Source: Prunus persica (lineage: Eukaryota; Streptophyta; Magnoliopsida; Rosales; Rosaceae). Taken from it: a DNA stretch of 64,000 bases. The position numbers were made by a program, and so were the translations under genes. Within the stretch, counting starts at the first letter, position 1. Each line of letters begins with the position of its first letter. This document shows, in pieces, positions 33,720-45,517 of the stretch. Location of the stretch: NCBI RefSeq assembly GCF_000346465.2, contig NC_034010.1, positions 20,242,335-20,306,334 on the forward strand. Direction: 5' to 3'. The notes under the pieces were generated by a model. It was not told the origin of the DNA. It searched no databases and was given only the letters and a program-made list of their open reading frames with translations.

Positions 33720-35639
33720 ATGAATCCTCACAAGACAGAAGATCTCTTCCACCATCATTTCCATCACCACCACCATGATCTGGGGCCACCACCTTCCCAG
33801 ATCATGCAATCTCCGCCGTCGATTTCCCTCAACCCCGACGACGTCGTCCTCGACGACCCCGTCTTCCCCCCTCTCCCCGAAATCGACCTCTTCCGCTCAT
33901 CCTCCTCCTCCCCTTCTCACTCCTCCGACGAAAACGACGACGTCCCAAACCCTAACCCCAACCGCCCCGACCCCAATTCCGACCCGAAATCCCAACCCTT
34001 TTACATCTCCCCGGAGCCCCACATCTCGACCCAGTTCTACACCTTCAACCCGGAGTCCCATTCCCTCATGATCAAGTGCCTTCTCGAGGGCCGCCTCGCC
34101 AACCCGGCCGAGATCCGGGCCGCCACGCCCCGACCCGTTCTCAAGTCCTGGCGGGTCGTCTGGAAGGACCGCAACGAGGACACCGCTTACGTCACCGCAT
34201 GGAAGCGCATCCAGGACAAGCTCGCCGCCCATGTCGACCAAAACGGTAACGAATTCTTGTGTTTCAAGAACAACAACCAGCAATTTGTTTCGCACATTAA
34301 TCAGTGGCAGGACATTGTTATGAGTTTTCATAGCGACACTGACTTGAAACACTTGGCGTTGAAGGAAACCATTGATAGGATTAAGCAGGTTTGGACTGTA
34401 GGTGCTAAGTTTTATGGCATTCCTGAGAGTTACATTAGGGTTTGTGTTGCTGCTTGCCCTGTGTGCTCCTCGGAGAATTCAGGCCTCTCCGGGAGGAGCA
34501 AAAGGCGGCGTTTTGAGTATACTGAGTCCTTTGATGTGCCTGCTAAAGAGGTGCCCACTAGGCTTCAGCAATTGGCTGCTAAGCATAAGGTGGTGTTGTG
34601 TATAAGGCAGAAGTATATTAGGTACAAGCCCTTTATGGCTGAGGTTAAGGACTATGCTTGTCATAGGGCAGGGGAGCCTGCAGCTAAGAAGTCGAAGATT
34701 TTGAAGAGGGAGCCCTATGCTTCTAAAAGGTGTGGCTGCGGGTTTCGAATTAGGGCCATTGTTCCAATTGCGAATTACAATGAGAAGGACAAGACTTTTG
34801 TGTATCAGGAAGAGGGGATGGCGGTGTTTAAGCTGTATGCTGTGCATTCTGGGCATGAGCCAGGTCCGTTGGATGGGAATGCAAGGATTATGCATCGAGT
34901 TGTGGGGCACAAAGGTGGGCTTTTGATGGATCAGGATACTGTGTACGGTGTGAGTGAGGAATTGGACAATGATGGGTTTGGGCTGTTGGGGAAGGACGAA
35001 GGGGACATGCAGTTTTTGGTTTTGCAGCAGGTGCAGGAATTGAGAGCTGAAGTTGGGCAGTTGGAAGAGAAAATTGTGAAATTGCCGCAAGAGCTTTTGG
35101 GTTCAGTGTCTCGGGATTTGTTTGATCTTGTGAATAAAGTTAGACAAATAGGAGAGGAGAGTTCGAAGCCAATGGATTTGCTACCGGACAAGACGCTTGC
35201 AGATGATATTTTGGTTGGGGATAATGATTTGGCACATTGGAGTGATCACCATCACGAACGTTTATATGGAGATGGCAAGGACGCTGATTTGATCGAGGAT
35301 GATGAAGACAGTTTTGGGCGAACTCTTGGGGATGCTGTCCCCTGGGAACAGCTGAGGGCAGACTGTAGGAGTCCGAAGGATCTGATAGGTGACCCTTGCA
35401 AGCCAGAAAAGTGGTTGAGATGCAGTGACTTTGATGAGAAGAGCATCCTTAATTGCGAGGATACTAAACTAACCAAGTCCTTAAGACATGATGAGGGTAT
35501 AGCAGGAGATGTAGGTCTTGTTGGTATTCAGGTTGATAGCTTCTATCAAGGGAGTTCTAAATGGTTTGATTCTCCTTGTGGATTGGACCCAGGTGCAGAT
35601 TGTGGGGATAGTGCATTCAGGAACGGGGAGATTGTTTAG
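33720..35639 (+). CDS. Conserved plant nuclear protein with FAR1-like Cys/His module
   Basis: Intronless ORF of 639 residues from the ATG at 33720. The N-terminal 100 residues are low in complexity (His-rich near 12-22, then Pro/Ser/Asp-rich) and encoded by a strongly C-rich segment. A conserved block follows (about 110-290), with CPVC at about residues 247-250. At about 340-400 is a Cys/His module: KRCGCGFRIRAIVPIA then FKLYAVHSGHEPGPLD. Its C-x-C plus H-x2-H-like spacing recalls the WRKY-GCM1-type zinc finger of FAR1/FHY3 proteins. Basic clusters (RSKRRRFEY, KKSKILKRE) could direct nuclear import. A heptad-rich stretch, LQQVQELRAEVGQLEEKIV (about 445-463), suggests a coiled coil. The C-terminus is acidic. 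It lacks the MULE transposase domain of full FAR1 proteins. I recognise it as a plant-conserved protein but not by gene name; DNA binding is an inference. Confidence 0.88.
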   Translation: MNPHKTEDLFHHHFHHHHHDLGPPPSQIMQSPPSISLNPDDVVLDDPVFPPLPEIDLFRSSSSSPSHSSDENDDVPNPNPNRPDPNSDPKSQPFYISPEPHISTQFYTFNPESHSLMIKCLLEGRLANPAEIRAATPRPVLKSWRVVWKDRNEDTAYVTAWKRIQDKLAAHVDQNGNEFLCFKNNNQQFVSHINQWQDIVMSFHSDTDLKHLALKETIDRIKQVWTVGAKFYGIPESYIRVCVAACPVCSSENSGLSGRSKRRRFEYTESFDVPAKEVPTRLQQLAAKHKVVLCIRQKYIRYKPFMAEVKDYACHRAGEPAAKKSKILKREPYASKRCGCGFRIRAIVPIANYNEKDKTFVYQEEGMAVFKLYAVHSGHEPGPLDGNARIMHRVVGHKGGLLMDQDTVYGVSEELDNDGFGLLGKDEGDMQFLVLQQVQELRAEVGQLEEKIVKLPQELLGSVSRDLFDLVNKVRQIGEESSKPMDLLPDKTLADDILVGDNDLAHWSDHHHERLYGDGKDADLIEDDEDSFGRTLGDAVPWEQLRADCRSPKDLIGDPCKPEKWLRCSDFDEKSILNCEDTKLTKSLRHDEGIAGDVGLVGIQVDSFYQGSSKWFDSPCGLDPGADCGDSAFRNGEIV

Positions 35640-38159
35640 TCTCTTGAAGAGCTGGTTAAGCCTTTCTAACATAGTTATGGGTGTATATTGTCCCTTTCTC
35701 AAGCCGGAAGTGGGTTGTACATGTATGTATACAGAAGATTGGAGCCTCAAACAGACTTGTAGGTTCCTTTACCTTGTGTTGCTTGTAAAGTATAGCCAAT
35801 TGGGCTTCTCTGCACATAACTTATTCAGAACTATTTGTTAACCATGTTCTGGGCATTCAGAATTTTCAGATTGGTTCGTTTTTACAATGCATATCGGCTT
35901 TTGTTGAAATTTCTCTATACCCTGTGTAATCGTTTTTCAACTTCTGTTATAGGATTTTTTGCTTTTTGCAGTGTGCCTTGGCTTTCTCTTTTTTAGTGCT
36001 TCTTTGTAGTCCCCTAAATTCTGAAAGAACTCTACATACTGCACCTGTATGTTCCACGCATTTAAACACTCTCACTTTGTGCAAGTTTGCTAATTTGTGT
36101 GATTTATTATGAAGGTTATACGGCTGTAATTTCCTTGTATCAAATTGTATGGAAGATATAGGTGCTCCCTTCTGTGATGTATCAAGTATACTGATAATTT
36201 TGCAACTTTGTGGTTTTCAATCCGAAATTTCATTTATTTTGTGGAATGGTTTGAATATATTCTGGAACTTGTTTAGTGCTGGAAAGTGGTTCTGCATGGT
36301 TCTTGATCATTTAAATGGTGTTCTTTTTGTTTGCTGATTTTGTCAGGTATTTACATACATACCTTTTTATTACTCCCTTTGTATGCATCACATATCTGTA
36401 TCTGCTAATTGCCCCATGGATGATGGCCCTCAGTTTCTGATGGTCCACTGTGCCTCCATATAGGAAATGGGAAATTTAGTGAATCTACCAGGTTACCTAT
36501 TCTCAAATAGACAAATCATACATGAAAATCTTGCTACGATTGGTAAGAGAGAACTTGAATTTTCTTGCCCCGCCTTTTGTTTGCGAATTGGTTATACAGT
36601 GACATTCCATGCATTCCTTATCTGCCTCTGTTCTATGGTTTGCTAGTATATGAGGATTTGAAGATGTTGGTCTTCGAGAGAGTTAAGTGATAGCTGCTTA
36701 TGAAGAGAGGCTTTTGTCCTAGCTATGATCCTTGAGATTTATAGTGCAAATATTGAGTTCCTATGCAAATAGGTATGTTTATCACTTCTTGTAGGTTCCA
36801 TATTTGGTTATTATCTTTCCTTTTTGTCCTGTGTTAGAAATTAGAATGTGGGATTGGCTATACATGCTCTGCCAAGTTACATAGATAACATGTTGGCAAC
36901 CAGAATGAGTTCGCCTTTGTGGCTTGGCATCTATAGAAAGATGAAACTCTGACTATTAAAATCATCATACATGAATATCTAGAGTAACAGGTTAGCTGTT
37001 CTGGGTTTACCAGTAAGTTTTTATTTGGTTAGGGCAACACTTCTCTGTTTTTCTGGGCATGTTGAATGGCAGGTGATTTCATTTGCTACCAGAAATTTTG
37101 CCACAATTTGAGTGGACTGGTCTGGACTGGACTGGACTGGGACTATGCTGCCATCATTGTCCTTTCTATAAATATTTATTTATTTGGTCAACAACGGTTT
37201 TCTTGGAGGAACTTTGAATACCTTGTTTTTAGCAAAATTTTCAGTGAGCAGGTTAAAGAAAGGTGAAGGTATGTTACTAATGGTAATTAAATATTAGGGT
37301 GCACATGGGATGAGCTCTGCAACTTCATGCGTTTTGAAATATATCTTTCTTTGTGTATTGATTTGGGCCACCGCGTATGCAAACATGCTAAAGGTTGTAA
37401 CGGTTGAACAGAGCTCTGCAAAACCTTTTTATTTTGGTAATGTATTTTGTATAGGGCATTGACAGTCCAGGTAGAACCTGCTTTTATGCGTAACTTTTGC
37501 TAGCTCAGTCGTCCATTCATGCGTTTCAAATTTGTCTGTCGATGCAGCAGTTTATCGTGTGTCAAATTTGACTGTCAATGAAGCGGTTTACTTGCGTATG
37601 TCAAATCTGACTGTTGATGAATTGAGAACCAGCGTGTGTCAAATCTGACTTTTGTTTCAAATTTGACTGTCGATGAAGCGGTTTACTTGCGTATGTCAAA
37701 TCTGACTGTTAATGAATTGTGAATTGGCGTTTGTCAAATCTGACTGTTGATGGATTGTGAACCCTAGAAGCATCTTGACAATCATATCAATTTAAAGATT
37801 GGCATGGATTTATAATCTAATTGATGTCTTGTCATCGACGAAGACAGCTGGGTTTGATGGTTTTGGCCCTTTTTGGGGTTTGACTGACGATGACTTTGAG
37901 TTTATGTTGCCAACATTTTATTTAGTCTTGGATGCAGGACTAAGTGTGTGATTTTTATACATGGTGGCCTTGACTTCAAAGCAGGTTGAATTCTAGTTGG
38001 TATGAAGAGATATATGCGAAGGTAAATTCCTGTTTCTGTGGATTTGACACTCTGATTCGATCTTCATAGTCAACATTTGAGGTTTGCCTCACTTTTAATG
38101 GCTCAATAGGAGGATTTCAATTTTTTAGTCATCAATAAACCTCACATTTTTATTTATCA
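35640..38159. other. 3' flank of the FAR1-like gene and intergenic DNA
   Basis: T-rich 3' untranslated-like sequence to about 36350, then intergenic DNA. A short GGACT-type tandem (37112-37142) and a minisatellite (listed) are present. No ORF with family resemblance was seen. Confidence 0.5.
37520..37760. repeat. Minisatellite with TCAAATCTGACTGT core
   Basis: Six or more irregular units built on GTCAAATYTGACTGTYRATGAA, with spacers GCGGTTTACTTGCGTAT (two copies) or TTGTGAA. Unit length alternates between about 35 and 50 bases. Confidence 0.85.
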
Positions 38160-39060
38160 TTTCGTTTACAACATAACCCAAAACTCAACAATCCATATAA
38201 CAAAACCCAAAACCAAGTACATAGATTCTATCCATCCCAATACATAACCCGAAACTAAGTCAATGAATTCTATTCATCCCAATACATAACCCTTTTAAGC
38301 ATTTGGAGCAGCTTGACTCGTAGCTTGCTCGTAGCTTGACTCGTAAGCAAGTACGAAGAAACTCGAAGGGAGAATCAAAACATATGCTTCTCTTGAGAGT
38401 CATAAAGACCTATCTGAGATCCAAAGTTTGGTGAAACACGGTCCTGAAACCAGCTACAACTTCTTCCAATGCTTCGTCAAAGCTTTCCACCACTTTCTTT
38501 GGTTTCATATTTTGCCAATTCTGAAGTGGTAGCATGTAGCATGATCTCAAGAAACCAGAAGAAACCCAGTTCACAGGGACCAATTTGCGGCTAACATGTG
38601 TGCCAGCTAAATCAATCCCCATGGATGTGATTCCTTCTGCTTATGGTTCTGTTCTCCCTATTCTGGTGAATCACTAATTCGATAATGTCAAGTCCATGCT
38701 AGACTCTACAGTTCTAGCATCGTTTTCCCCTTCATCTGGGCCTTCATCATTTTCCCCTTCATCTTGGCCTTCAGAGCGCTGATGAAATACCACCATCATC
38801 TCTCTATCTCTCTTACAGAGAAAACCCAAACATTTAACCAGAAATGAATTAGAACTGGAGATGGCGGAATGCTTGATGTTTAGGTTATTTTTATAGTTGA
38901 GCTGCAGGGTTCTAGCAGGATTATTTTGAAAATAAAAAGGGTTGTTATGTAATTTTCTGGCCAGAGAAAATACTAGGTGCTGTTTGTTGGCAAGTGCATG
39001 CATGATCCCGGAATTATCTTGCTTTCTTTTTTGGTCGGTTATTACCTGCCTACACACCTC
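38160..39060 (-). other. Unassigned short ORFs, possible gene relic
   Basis: Minus-strand ORFs of 70 codons (38622-38410) and 127 codons (39057-38674) are separated by stops and a frame change. The second encodes an acidic repeat (GQDEGENDEGPDEGENDA) from a duplicated CATCATTTTCCCCTTCATC-like stretch. Two roughly 42-base units with CCATCCCAATACATAACCC lie at 38213-38296. I do not recognise either ORF; it may be a decayed gene or chance. Confidence 0.25.
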
Positions 39061-39139
39061 AAATTAATATTCTACTTTAATCTAATTTAAATTACGAGAA
39101 AAAATATTCAAATTTGGGTGCAGAATGATGAGCGTATTT

Positions 39140-39900
39140 ACTCTAGCTAACTTGGCTAAGCTCATATCTGCAATTTCATATCCAACTTTAGATATTGTAT
39201 CCAGTCATCTCAAGTTCAAGTGAAACACTTAGTATCTAATATTTTTGTCATTCCTCCAATTAATGCAAACATTTTTTGGAATTCAAATTCATACTTTTAT
39301 GTTATTTTGTCCAAATGGGTGTTGAAATTTTAACAACAATTAATATCATATCCAAACATAGATTATCTAGTCATCCCAAATTCAACTGAAATACATTATT
39401 TCTCATATTTTTATTATTCTCCAATAAGGTAAAGCTTATTTTGGAAATTCAAATCTATGAGTTTTTAACAGCAACTAATTTCATATCCAACTTTTTACCT
39501 TATTTTGGAAATTCAAATATGAGTTTTTAAGAGCAATTCATTTCATATACAACTTAGATATATTGTATCTAGTCATTCCAATTTCAATTTTAATGCATTG
39601 TATATCTAATATTTTATGATTCTTCCAATTAATTTAAAGCTTATTTTATAAATTTAAATCTAAGAGTTTTTAACATCAATTAATTTCATATCCAACATAG
39701 ATATATTGTATCTGTTAATTCCAAATTCAACTTATATACATTGTATATCTAAAAAATTTATGATTCTTCCAATCAATTTAAAGCTTATTTTGGAAATTCA
39801 AATCTACGAGTTTTTAACATCAATTAATTTCATATCCAACTTAAATATATTGTATCTAGTCATTCTAAATTGAACTTAAATACATTGTTCACTCATACCA
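39140..39900. repeat. AT-rich tandem array, unit about 150 bp
   Basis: Five or six diverged units. Each begins ATTTCATATCCAAC, continues TAGATATATTGTATCTAGTC and ATTCCAAATTCAACTT, and ends TTTAAAGCTTATTTTGGAAA with GAGTTTTTAACA. Starts are seen near 39175, 39342, 39476 (short unit), 39536, 39681 and 39835; the last full spacing is 154 bases. Confidence 0.85.
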
Positions 39901-41339
39901 CCTGAATTAGTAATACCACGTAGTAGTGTGACGATTACACATTAGAATTTCTCCATTCGGACTTACTAACACCTTATATTTTCCCTCAATTAATTGCATA
40001 TCCAACGTAAGCAAACTATACTTCTCATTTGGAGTTACTTCTCTAGGAAGTACTTCTTCTCATAAACACTTCTAGCAAAATCGCTTTTATTATAAATATG
40101 TTGAAATTTTCATAAGAAATCGAAGTACTTCCTAAAAAAGCACTTAGGAGTGCTTCTATGACCTAGAAGAACTTCTAAACTTTCCCGTCAAACACTATAA
40201 GAATAAGAATAGCTTTTGATTGTCATAAAACGCTTTTAGTCTTTTCAAAAGCACTCACAAACAGATAATATATATAGTCACTCAAAATTCAATCCAATAA
40301 TATTTATGTTTCTTCCTAATCCCCTGACCTTGGTCTCATGCTTTGGTTGTACAAGTTGTTACTCTCCTCAATATATTATCGCCTCTATTTTTATTTTATT
40401 TTTTAAATTCCATCTAAATGGATCTTAAAATTTTCACCACCGTAAAGAAGTGATCACCGGGCCCAGGTCTAAACTTAATTTATGGGCTCTCAAATTTCAC
40501 AACCCACGAGCTATCAATAGCTTATTTCTATTTTGTTTATTCCATTATTTTGGTAAATAATTAAGGTACAGCTAATTAGAGTAATTTATTGATTTAATTT
40601 TTTTATTATATATATGAGAAAAAAAAAAAAGACTAAGATATATACTTTTGTCATGGGTCCCTCCCTCCCTCCCAGAAAACATGGGCTTCGGCAAACTACT
40701 GTCCTCGTCTCATACATTATGCCGCCAGATTACAGATTAAGATGATTAATTAGATGAAAACCATATTTAAATATGCAAATATAAGTCTTTAGCTCCATGG
40801 CATTGTTTTTTATAGGTGGCTATGGCTGCAATGGTGGGTTCCAATTCTTTGTGCTTGAGTTCGGGTGGGCCTATTAAGTATTTATTTTTAATTTTTATTG
40901 AGAATGGGCCTAATAAGTATACTTCTTTGGAGATTTATAAAGCCAGGCCTAGTTATTGAGCCTCTCGCATGTTTTTTGGTTAACGAGGGATTATGTTGAG
41001 TGATTACAATGAAGGATTCAATCTAACAGTTGAATAATAAATCTGTATGTGATCGGACGGCTATTTTGGACCCTCCTCATTCTAGCCCTCATGCTTTTCC
41101 TTAGCAATTTTTTTCTAGCTACTTTGTAATGAAATTTTGGTTTAAACACAACCAAAAAAAAAAAAAACCATGCAGGGTTTGTTTGTTGCAAGAAAGCTAT
41201 AGAACAAGCAATGTGGGCCGGCATTTTTAAATCTAAAAAAGGTACAATTTTGATTAACTTGAGAAGCAACAAAATCTTTGCTTGCAAAAGCCATAACGTA
41301 CGGCAAGAAAATTGATCAGATGTGACCAGTTGACAAGAG
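39901..41339. other. Intergenic, with a MITE-like remnant
   Basis: At about 40030-40275 the words GAAGTACTTC, AAGCACTT and AAACGCTTTTAG recur on both strands, in a pattern seen in hAT-type MITEs, but I could not match terminal repeats. The rest is AT-rich and non-coding. Confidence 0.4.
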
Positions 41340-42597
41340 TTAGAAGTTTTGATGAGAAGTCGAAGGCTTGTTCAACCTCACTCCTGGCAAGTATCGACAC
41401 ACGAACTCTCGAGCTAATGCCTGAAGATCTTCCCCATCAATAAGTTCTTGATCCAATGAGTTGAAAAGACTTGTCATTTCTGCAGTGTGTGGCACTGTTT
41501 GTAGAGGATCAAAATGCGTCAACAAGTTGGAAGTTGGCACAAACTCTGAGCATGGAGGTGATGTCACATTGATATGGGACGAGGAATAGTGAAGGCTTCT
41601 GGGTGGAGGAGGGCATTCGAGTTGAGGCAGCGGCAGTGGAGGCGGCGCGCGCTGCAAGGTTGCAAGGCGGGCCTGAACATAGGCTAACTCTGCCTGCAAA
41701 TTCACTACCTGCAAACCATAAGATGATTTAATTCACTTTTTCTTTTTTCTTGTTGGTAAATATTGATGTAGTCAAAGTGTTATAAGGTGAAAATATTAAT
41801 TAATATTTAATTTAATTTCTGTTCAAGAGACACAACTAGGTCAAATTGCAAGGTTTACATGTACATACGTGGACTAGTTTGATATATATCTTCTATCTTA
41901 ATCAACAGAGGCATATGCATTTGGAGCAACACTTTCATGTAGTCAACCTACCTAACACAGAGGCTTATGGAATTCTACCGAACTCAAAAGCTAAATATCT
42001 TTCCAACTTATGGCTTTGACGTGTGGAAACTGGAAATGTGATCATATATATTCTAAAACATTTTGTGTATGCACCATACATACCGTATAATTAATTATTT
42101 TACACATGATGAATAAGATTTTAGTACCATAAAAGCAACAGGTTGTCATCAAATAAAGCAAAAGATTATATATATATATATATATATATATCTACAGTTA
42201 TTTTCCTATGCGAACATCAGCATGTTATTACTGTACATACGTCATTATAAACAAAGAAAAATACATGAAAAAGTAATAGAAAATACATGGCGTTCATAAA
42301 TATATATATCTACATCAAGCCATTCCTTGTGATTAAAGGAAGAAGGTTTGGTGTAGGGCCCAAAATTTATCATCCATGCATGAGAAACAATAATAATCAT
42401 CTATAGGTGATATTAATGCATAGAGATTAACATTAATCTATGTTTTCTTTGGGATACCAATAATATGAGAATGCATGGTTAAGAAAGTCAAAACGAGGTG
42501 TATTAAATATTTCTCGAATTACTAAATATGTTTGCTTGGTAGCTCCGGCAAGCAACAAGAACCCCCAAAGTCATCCACCCAATACACCACAGCCGCC

Positions 42598-42644
<47 letters not shown>

Positions 42645-43844
42645 GAGAAAAAAAAAGAAGGTGAAACAAAATAGAAACTCCAAGCTTTAGCATAATTTTC
42701 ACAAACTTCGTATTGGAAAAGAAAGACCAAGTAATTTTGACAGTTCGAACCCTCCCATCTAGCTCTAATAATTTGCAAGTGATTAGACCCAGAAACCAAG
42801 AAAATCAGGCCCACGTTTGCTAGCATGGACTGCATATGTATCACCAAAAAAATTGCAACAAAGACTTTAAAACTTGTGGAACACGCAGTCTTGATCTAGT
42901 CCTACAAATCGTAAACCTTGAAAAAACGTCTAAGATTACATGTACAGTGATACTTGTCAAAGAAATGACAGGTAGATGGAAATACCCACCAGGCGCATGT
43001 TAGTACAAATATCCACCACTACCATGAATTCGATTCGACAGTGGCTTGCAATTGTCAATTTGCAACTAATTGATCAAAGGGTACTAAAGCTATAGGTACC
43101 ACGCTTACATTTGAGACACGAGATTTGTTATTCGTACAACATTTACTGATCATTTTAAAGATTTTTTCTCTAATAAAAATTGGTTCGTTTCATGAGAGTT
43201 AAGCTAGAGAGGCGATTAATAAATGTGCTCCAAATAAGAGCAAATTCTTACCTGAATGAGTGGCTAGAATCTAGAGTGTCAATAATATCACTGGCTATGA
43301 AGAGATCAAGCAAACAATTTCATCTCAAGAAACAGTGAGAATTGAGCTCTAACCAAACTTTCACAGAAAAAAACTCGAGACCCACATGAGACCCATGCTC
43401 AAGATTCCACACAATTAATTAATCTTATAAAATGGTCAACAAATTTGAGCTTAGAAGGCCAAAGAAATTAATGAAACATGAATCAATTAATTAAGGTTTG
43501 AGGAGCTGGTGATTTGACCTGCTGTTGAAGGGTGAAAATGTGAGAAACGCAGCCATAGACAGGGTCTCTAACCCTAGCAAGAGCCTCATAGCAGAGGGTG
43601 ACGACAGCATCGAGCCTCTTGTGGGGTGGTATGCGCAGGAGAAGCTTGGAGGCATTGCTTGCACCAAACACTTTGTGCACCGCAGCAAAGTGAGCCGTGC
43701 CTTGCTCTGAGTCGAAGTAGGGAGCAAATATGCACCCTTTTATGCATTTTCTCCTCAGAAACTTGCAGGCACCACAAGGCCCTCCACCTCCTCCACCTCC
43801 TCCTCCTCCTCCATTGTTGTTGCTTCCATTTGTTGATGATCCAC

Positions 43845-43848
<4 letters not shown>
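41340..43848 (-). CDS. LOB-domain transcription factor, class I (LBD19/LBD31-like)
   Basis: Two exons on the minus strand (43848-43519 and 41708-41340, phase 0) encode 232 residues. The intron splits the LOB domain after HIFTLQQQ, the usual family position. The zinc-finger-like motif [15 protein letters not shown] (C-x2-C-x6-C-x3-C, about 25-39) binds the GCGGCG-type LBD site. The GAS block ([18 protein letters not shown]) and the leucine-zipper-like helix ([20 protein letters not shown]), used for dimerisation, are both complete, so it is class I. An 11-Gly run precedes the zinc finger. The C-terminus ends [19 protein letters not shown], like the LBD31 tail. LBD proteins control organ boundaries, lateral root and vascular development. 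A TATATATAAA (43974-43983, minus) sits about 130 bases upstream and a CT run fills the leader. The paralogue name rests on remembered sequences. Confidence 0.92.
41709..43518 (-). other. Intron of the LBD19/31-like gene
   Basis: 1.8-kb intron, AT-rich, with a TA run (about 42165-42191) and a CT run (42602-42642). No ORF of note. Confidence 0.85.
42602..42642. repeat. (CT)n microsatellite
   Basis: Uninterrupted CT run of about 41 bases inside the LBD19/31-like intron. Confidence 0.95.
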
Positions 43849-43885
<37 letters not shown>

Positions 43886-43927
43886 GAGCTAGATATTAGT
43901 TTCTTCTTCTTCTTCTTCTTCTTCTTT
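43849..43927. repeat. (CT)n and (TTC)n microsatellites in the LBD leader
   Basis: A CT run at 43849-43884 directly abuts the ATG on its 5' side (GA on the coding strand), followed by a TTC run at 43901-43927. Both lie between the TATA box and the start codon. Confidence 0.9.
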
Positions 43928-43973
43928 TCAGGCCAGTTTAATTAGTTGTTGTGGGGTCTGAGAGAGAGCTTAG

Positions 43974-43983
43974 TATATATAAA
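43974..43983 (-). promoter_or_regulatory. TATA box of the LBD19/31-like gene
   Basis: On the minus strand TTTATATATA lies about 126 bases upstream of the ATG, with purine-rich leader sequence after it. Confidence 0.5.
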
Positions 43984-44798
43984 GGAGGATGATAGAGGGA
44001 GAGAGAGAGAGAGAGGTTGGGTTGGATTATTGTTATATGTTTTTATATTTATTTTATTGATGATAAATTGTGCAAGCTTTGGTGGTGGCTGGTGGGTCAC
44101 TAGAAGGGACTGGTTGTTCCTTTTTTATTTCATCAGTTAAATTTTCTCTTTTGCTATGCAGACAAGTGAAAAAAACAAACACCACTGTCACTTCAATTTT
44201 GTAAGTTATCGTAATTAGACATGCGAATACAAAATATATCAGAAATTTTCAAATACATATACTATGTGTACGGCACAAACCACTCTTTTGGGCTCACTCT
44301 ATAATAATCATTTATTTTTTAAGACATGCATTGCATAACAAAAAAATTCGGCCAATGAGTAGTCATTGAATTGTAATCGAATAAAAAAAAGGAACAAGTA
44401 ATTTAGTACTAAAAAGAATAGGCCGATGATTAAGTAATTAGTTGATTTCTTATTTCAATGATTTTTTTTATAAGGATAATCTTTGAAGAATACTATTCAG
44501 ACCAGACCTATAACATAACACATCACAATTCGTTTCGTTTATTAACATTATTTATTAACATGACTTGAGTAGTCTAGAATACGTGACGTAATTAGTATAT
44601 ATATATTCCCTATACAACATGAATTTTATATATATGTATGTTGATATTACTACTAGGCTCCCATTTTTTCAAACTTGGCTTAAATGACTTGCAATCGGAC
44701 ATACTTCAGCCCTAAATTTAAGTAATACTACGAATAAGACAAGCTTTTATTCAATTCATAGTGGCATATATTCAATTCTCTCCTGTTTATTTTAATGT

Positions 44799-44838
<40 letters not shown>

Positions 44839-44949
44839 CTGATATGTGGCTCAAACTTTAAAATCACGTCAAAACAGAAAAGAAGTGGAGTAGTTTGCGT
44901 TAAGCAAACAAAAACATGCGGTTAACAGGTATCAGCTTAGCTACTTGCA
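43984..44949. other. Intergenic left of the Harbinger element
   Basis: AT-rich upstream region of the LBD19/31-like gene. A GA run lies at 44802-44837. No ORF recognised. Confidence 0.5.
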
Positions 44950-45199
44950 TAAGAGCACTTCCACCAGTTGACTCTTGCCATGGCAAGATTAGCCTTAGGG
45001 CAGGCACTATTCACGTGAATAGTGGCTGCCCTAGCCCCCTCCATCAAAATGTGTTTCCAGCAGTTGGGGCTTGCCATGGCAATTACTATTCATTTTTTTG
45101 TTTTTTTCACAATTTTGTTTACTTAAACAATTAATTTGGATAATATTTTCGGATAAGATTTTTGGGTTCCTACGTGTCAATACTATTCATATCGGATAA

Positions 45200-45370
45200 G
45201 ATTTTCGGTTTCAAATTTCAGATAAATTTCAGATAAATTTCAAATTTCAGATACATTTCAAAATTCAAATTTCAGATAAATTCAAAATGTCAAATTTCAG
45301 ATACATTTCGGAATTCAAATTTCAGATAAGTTTGAAATTTGAAATTTCATTTGAATTTCAAATTTCAGAT
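45200..45370. repeat. Subterminal CAAATTTCAGATAA repeat of the Harbinger element
   Basis: About nine degenerate copies of a 12-25 base unit containing AAATTTCAGATA. Subterminal repeats of this kind can act as transposase-binding sites. Confidence 0.8.
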
Positions 45371-45517
45371 AAGATTTTCACCCTCTAAGATTGCGCCGCG
45401 TGTCATATCTATCTGTGTACATTTTTCTATAAATTCAGAGGTTCAGCTCATACCTCCCACACCAGTTCTTCTCTACATTTCCATTTCTCAAATTTTAGAT
45501 TTCATTCTCCATTCTCA

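Noticed and set aside
43626..43886. Plus-strand ORFs opposite LBD exon 1
   Set aside because: Shadow frames of the conserved LOB-domain exon and of the CT run.
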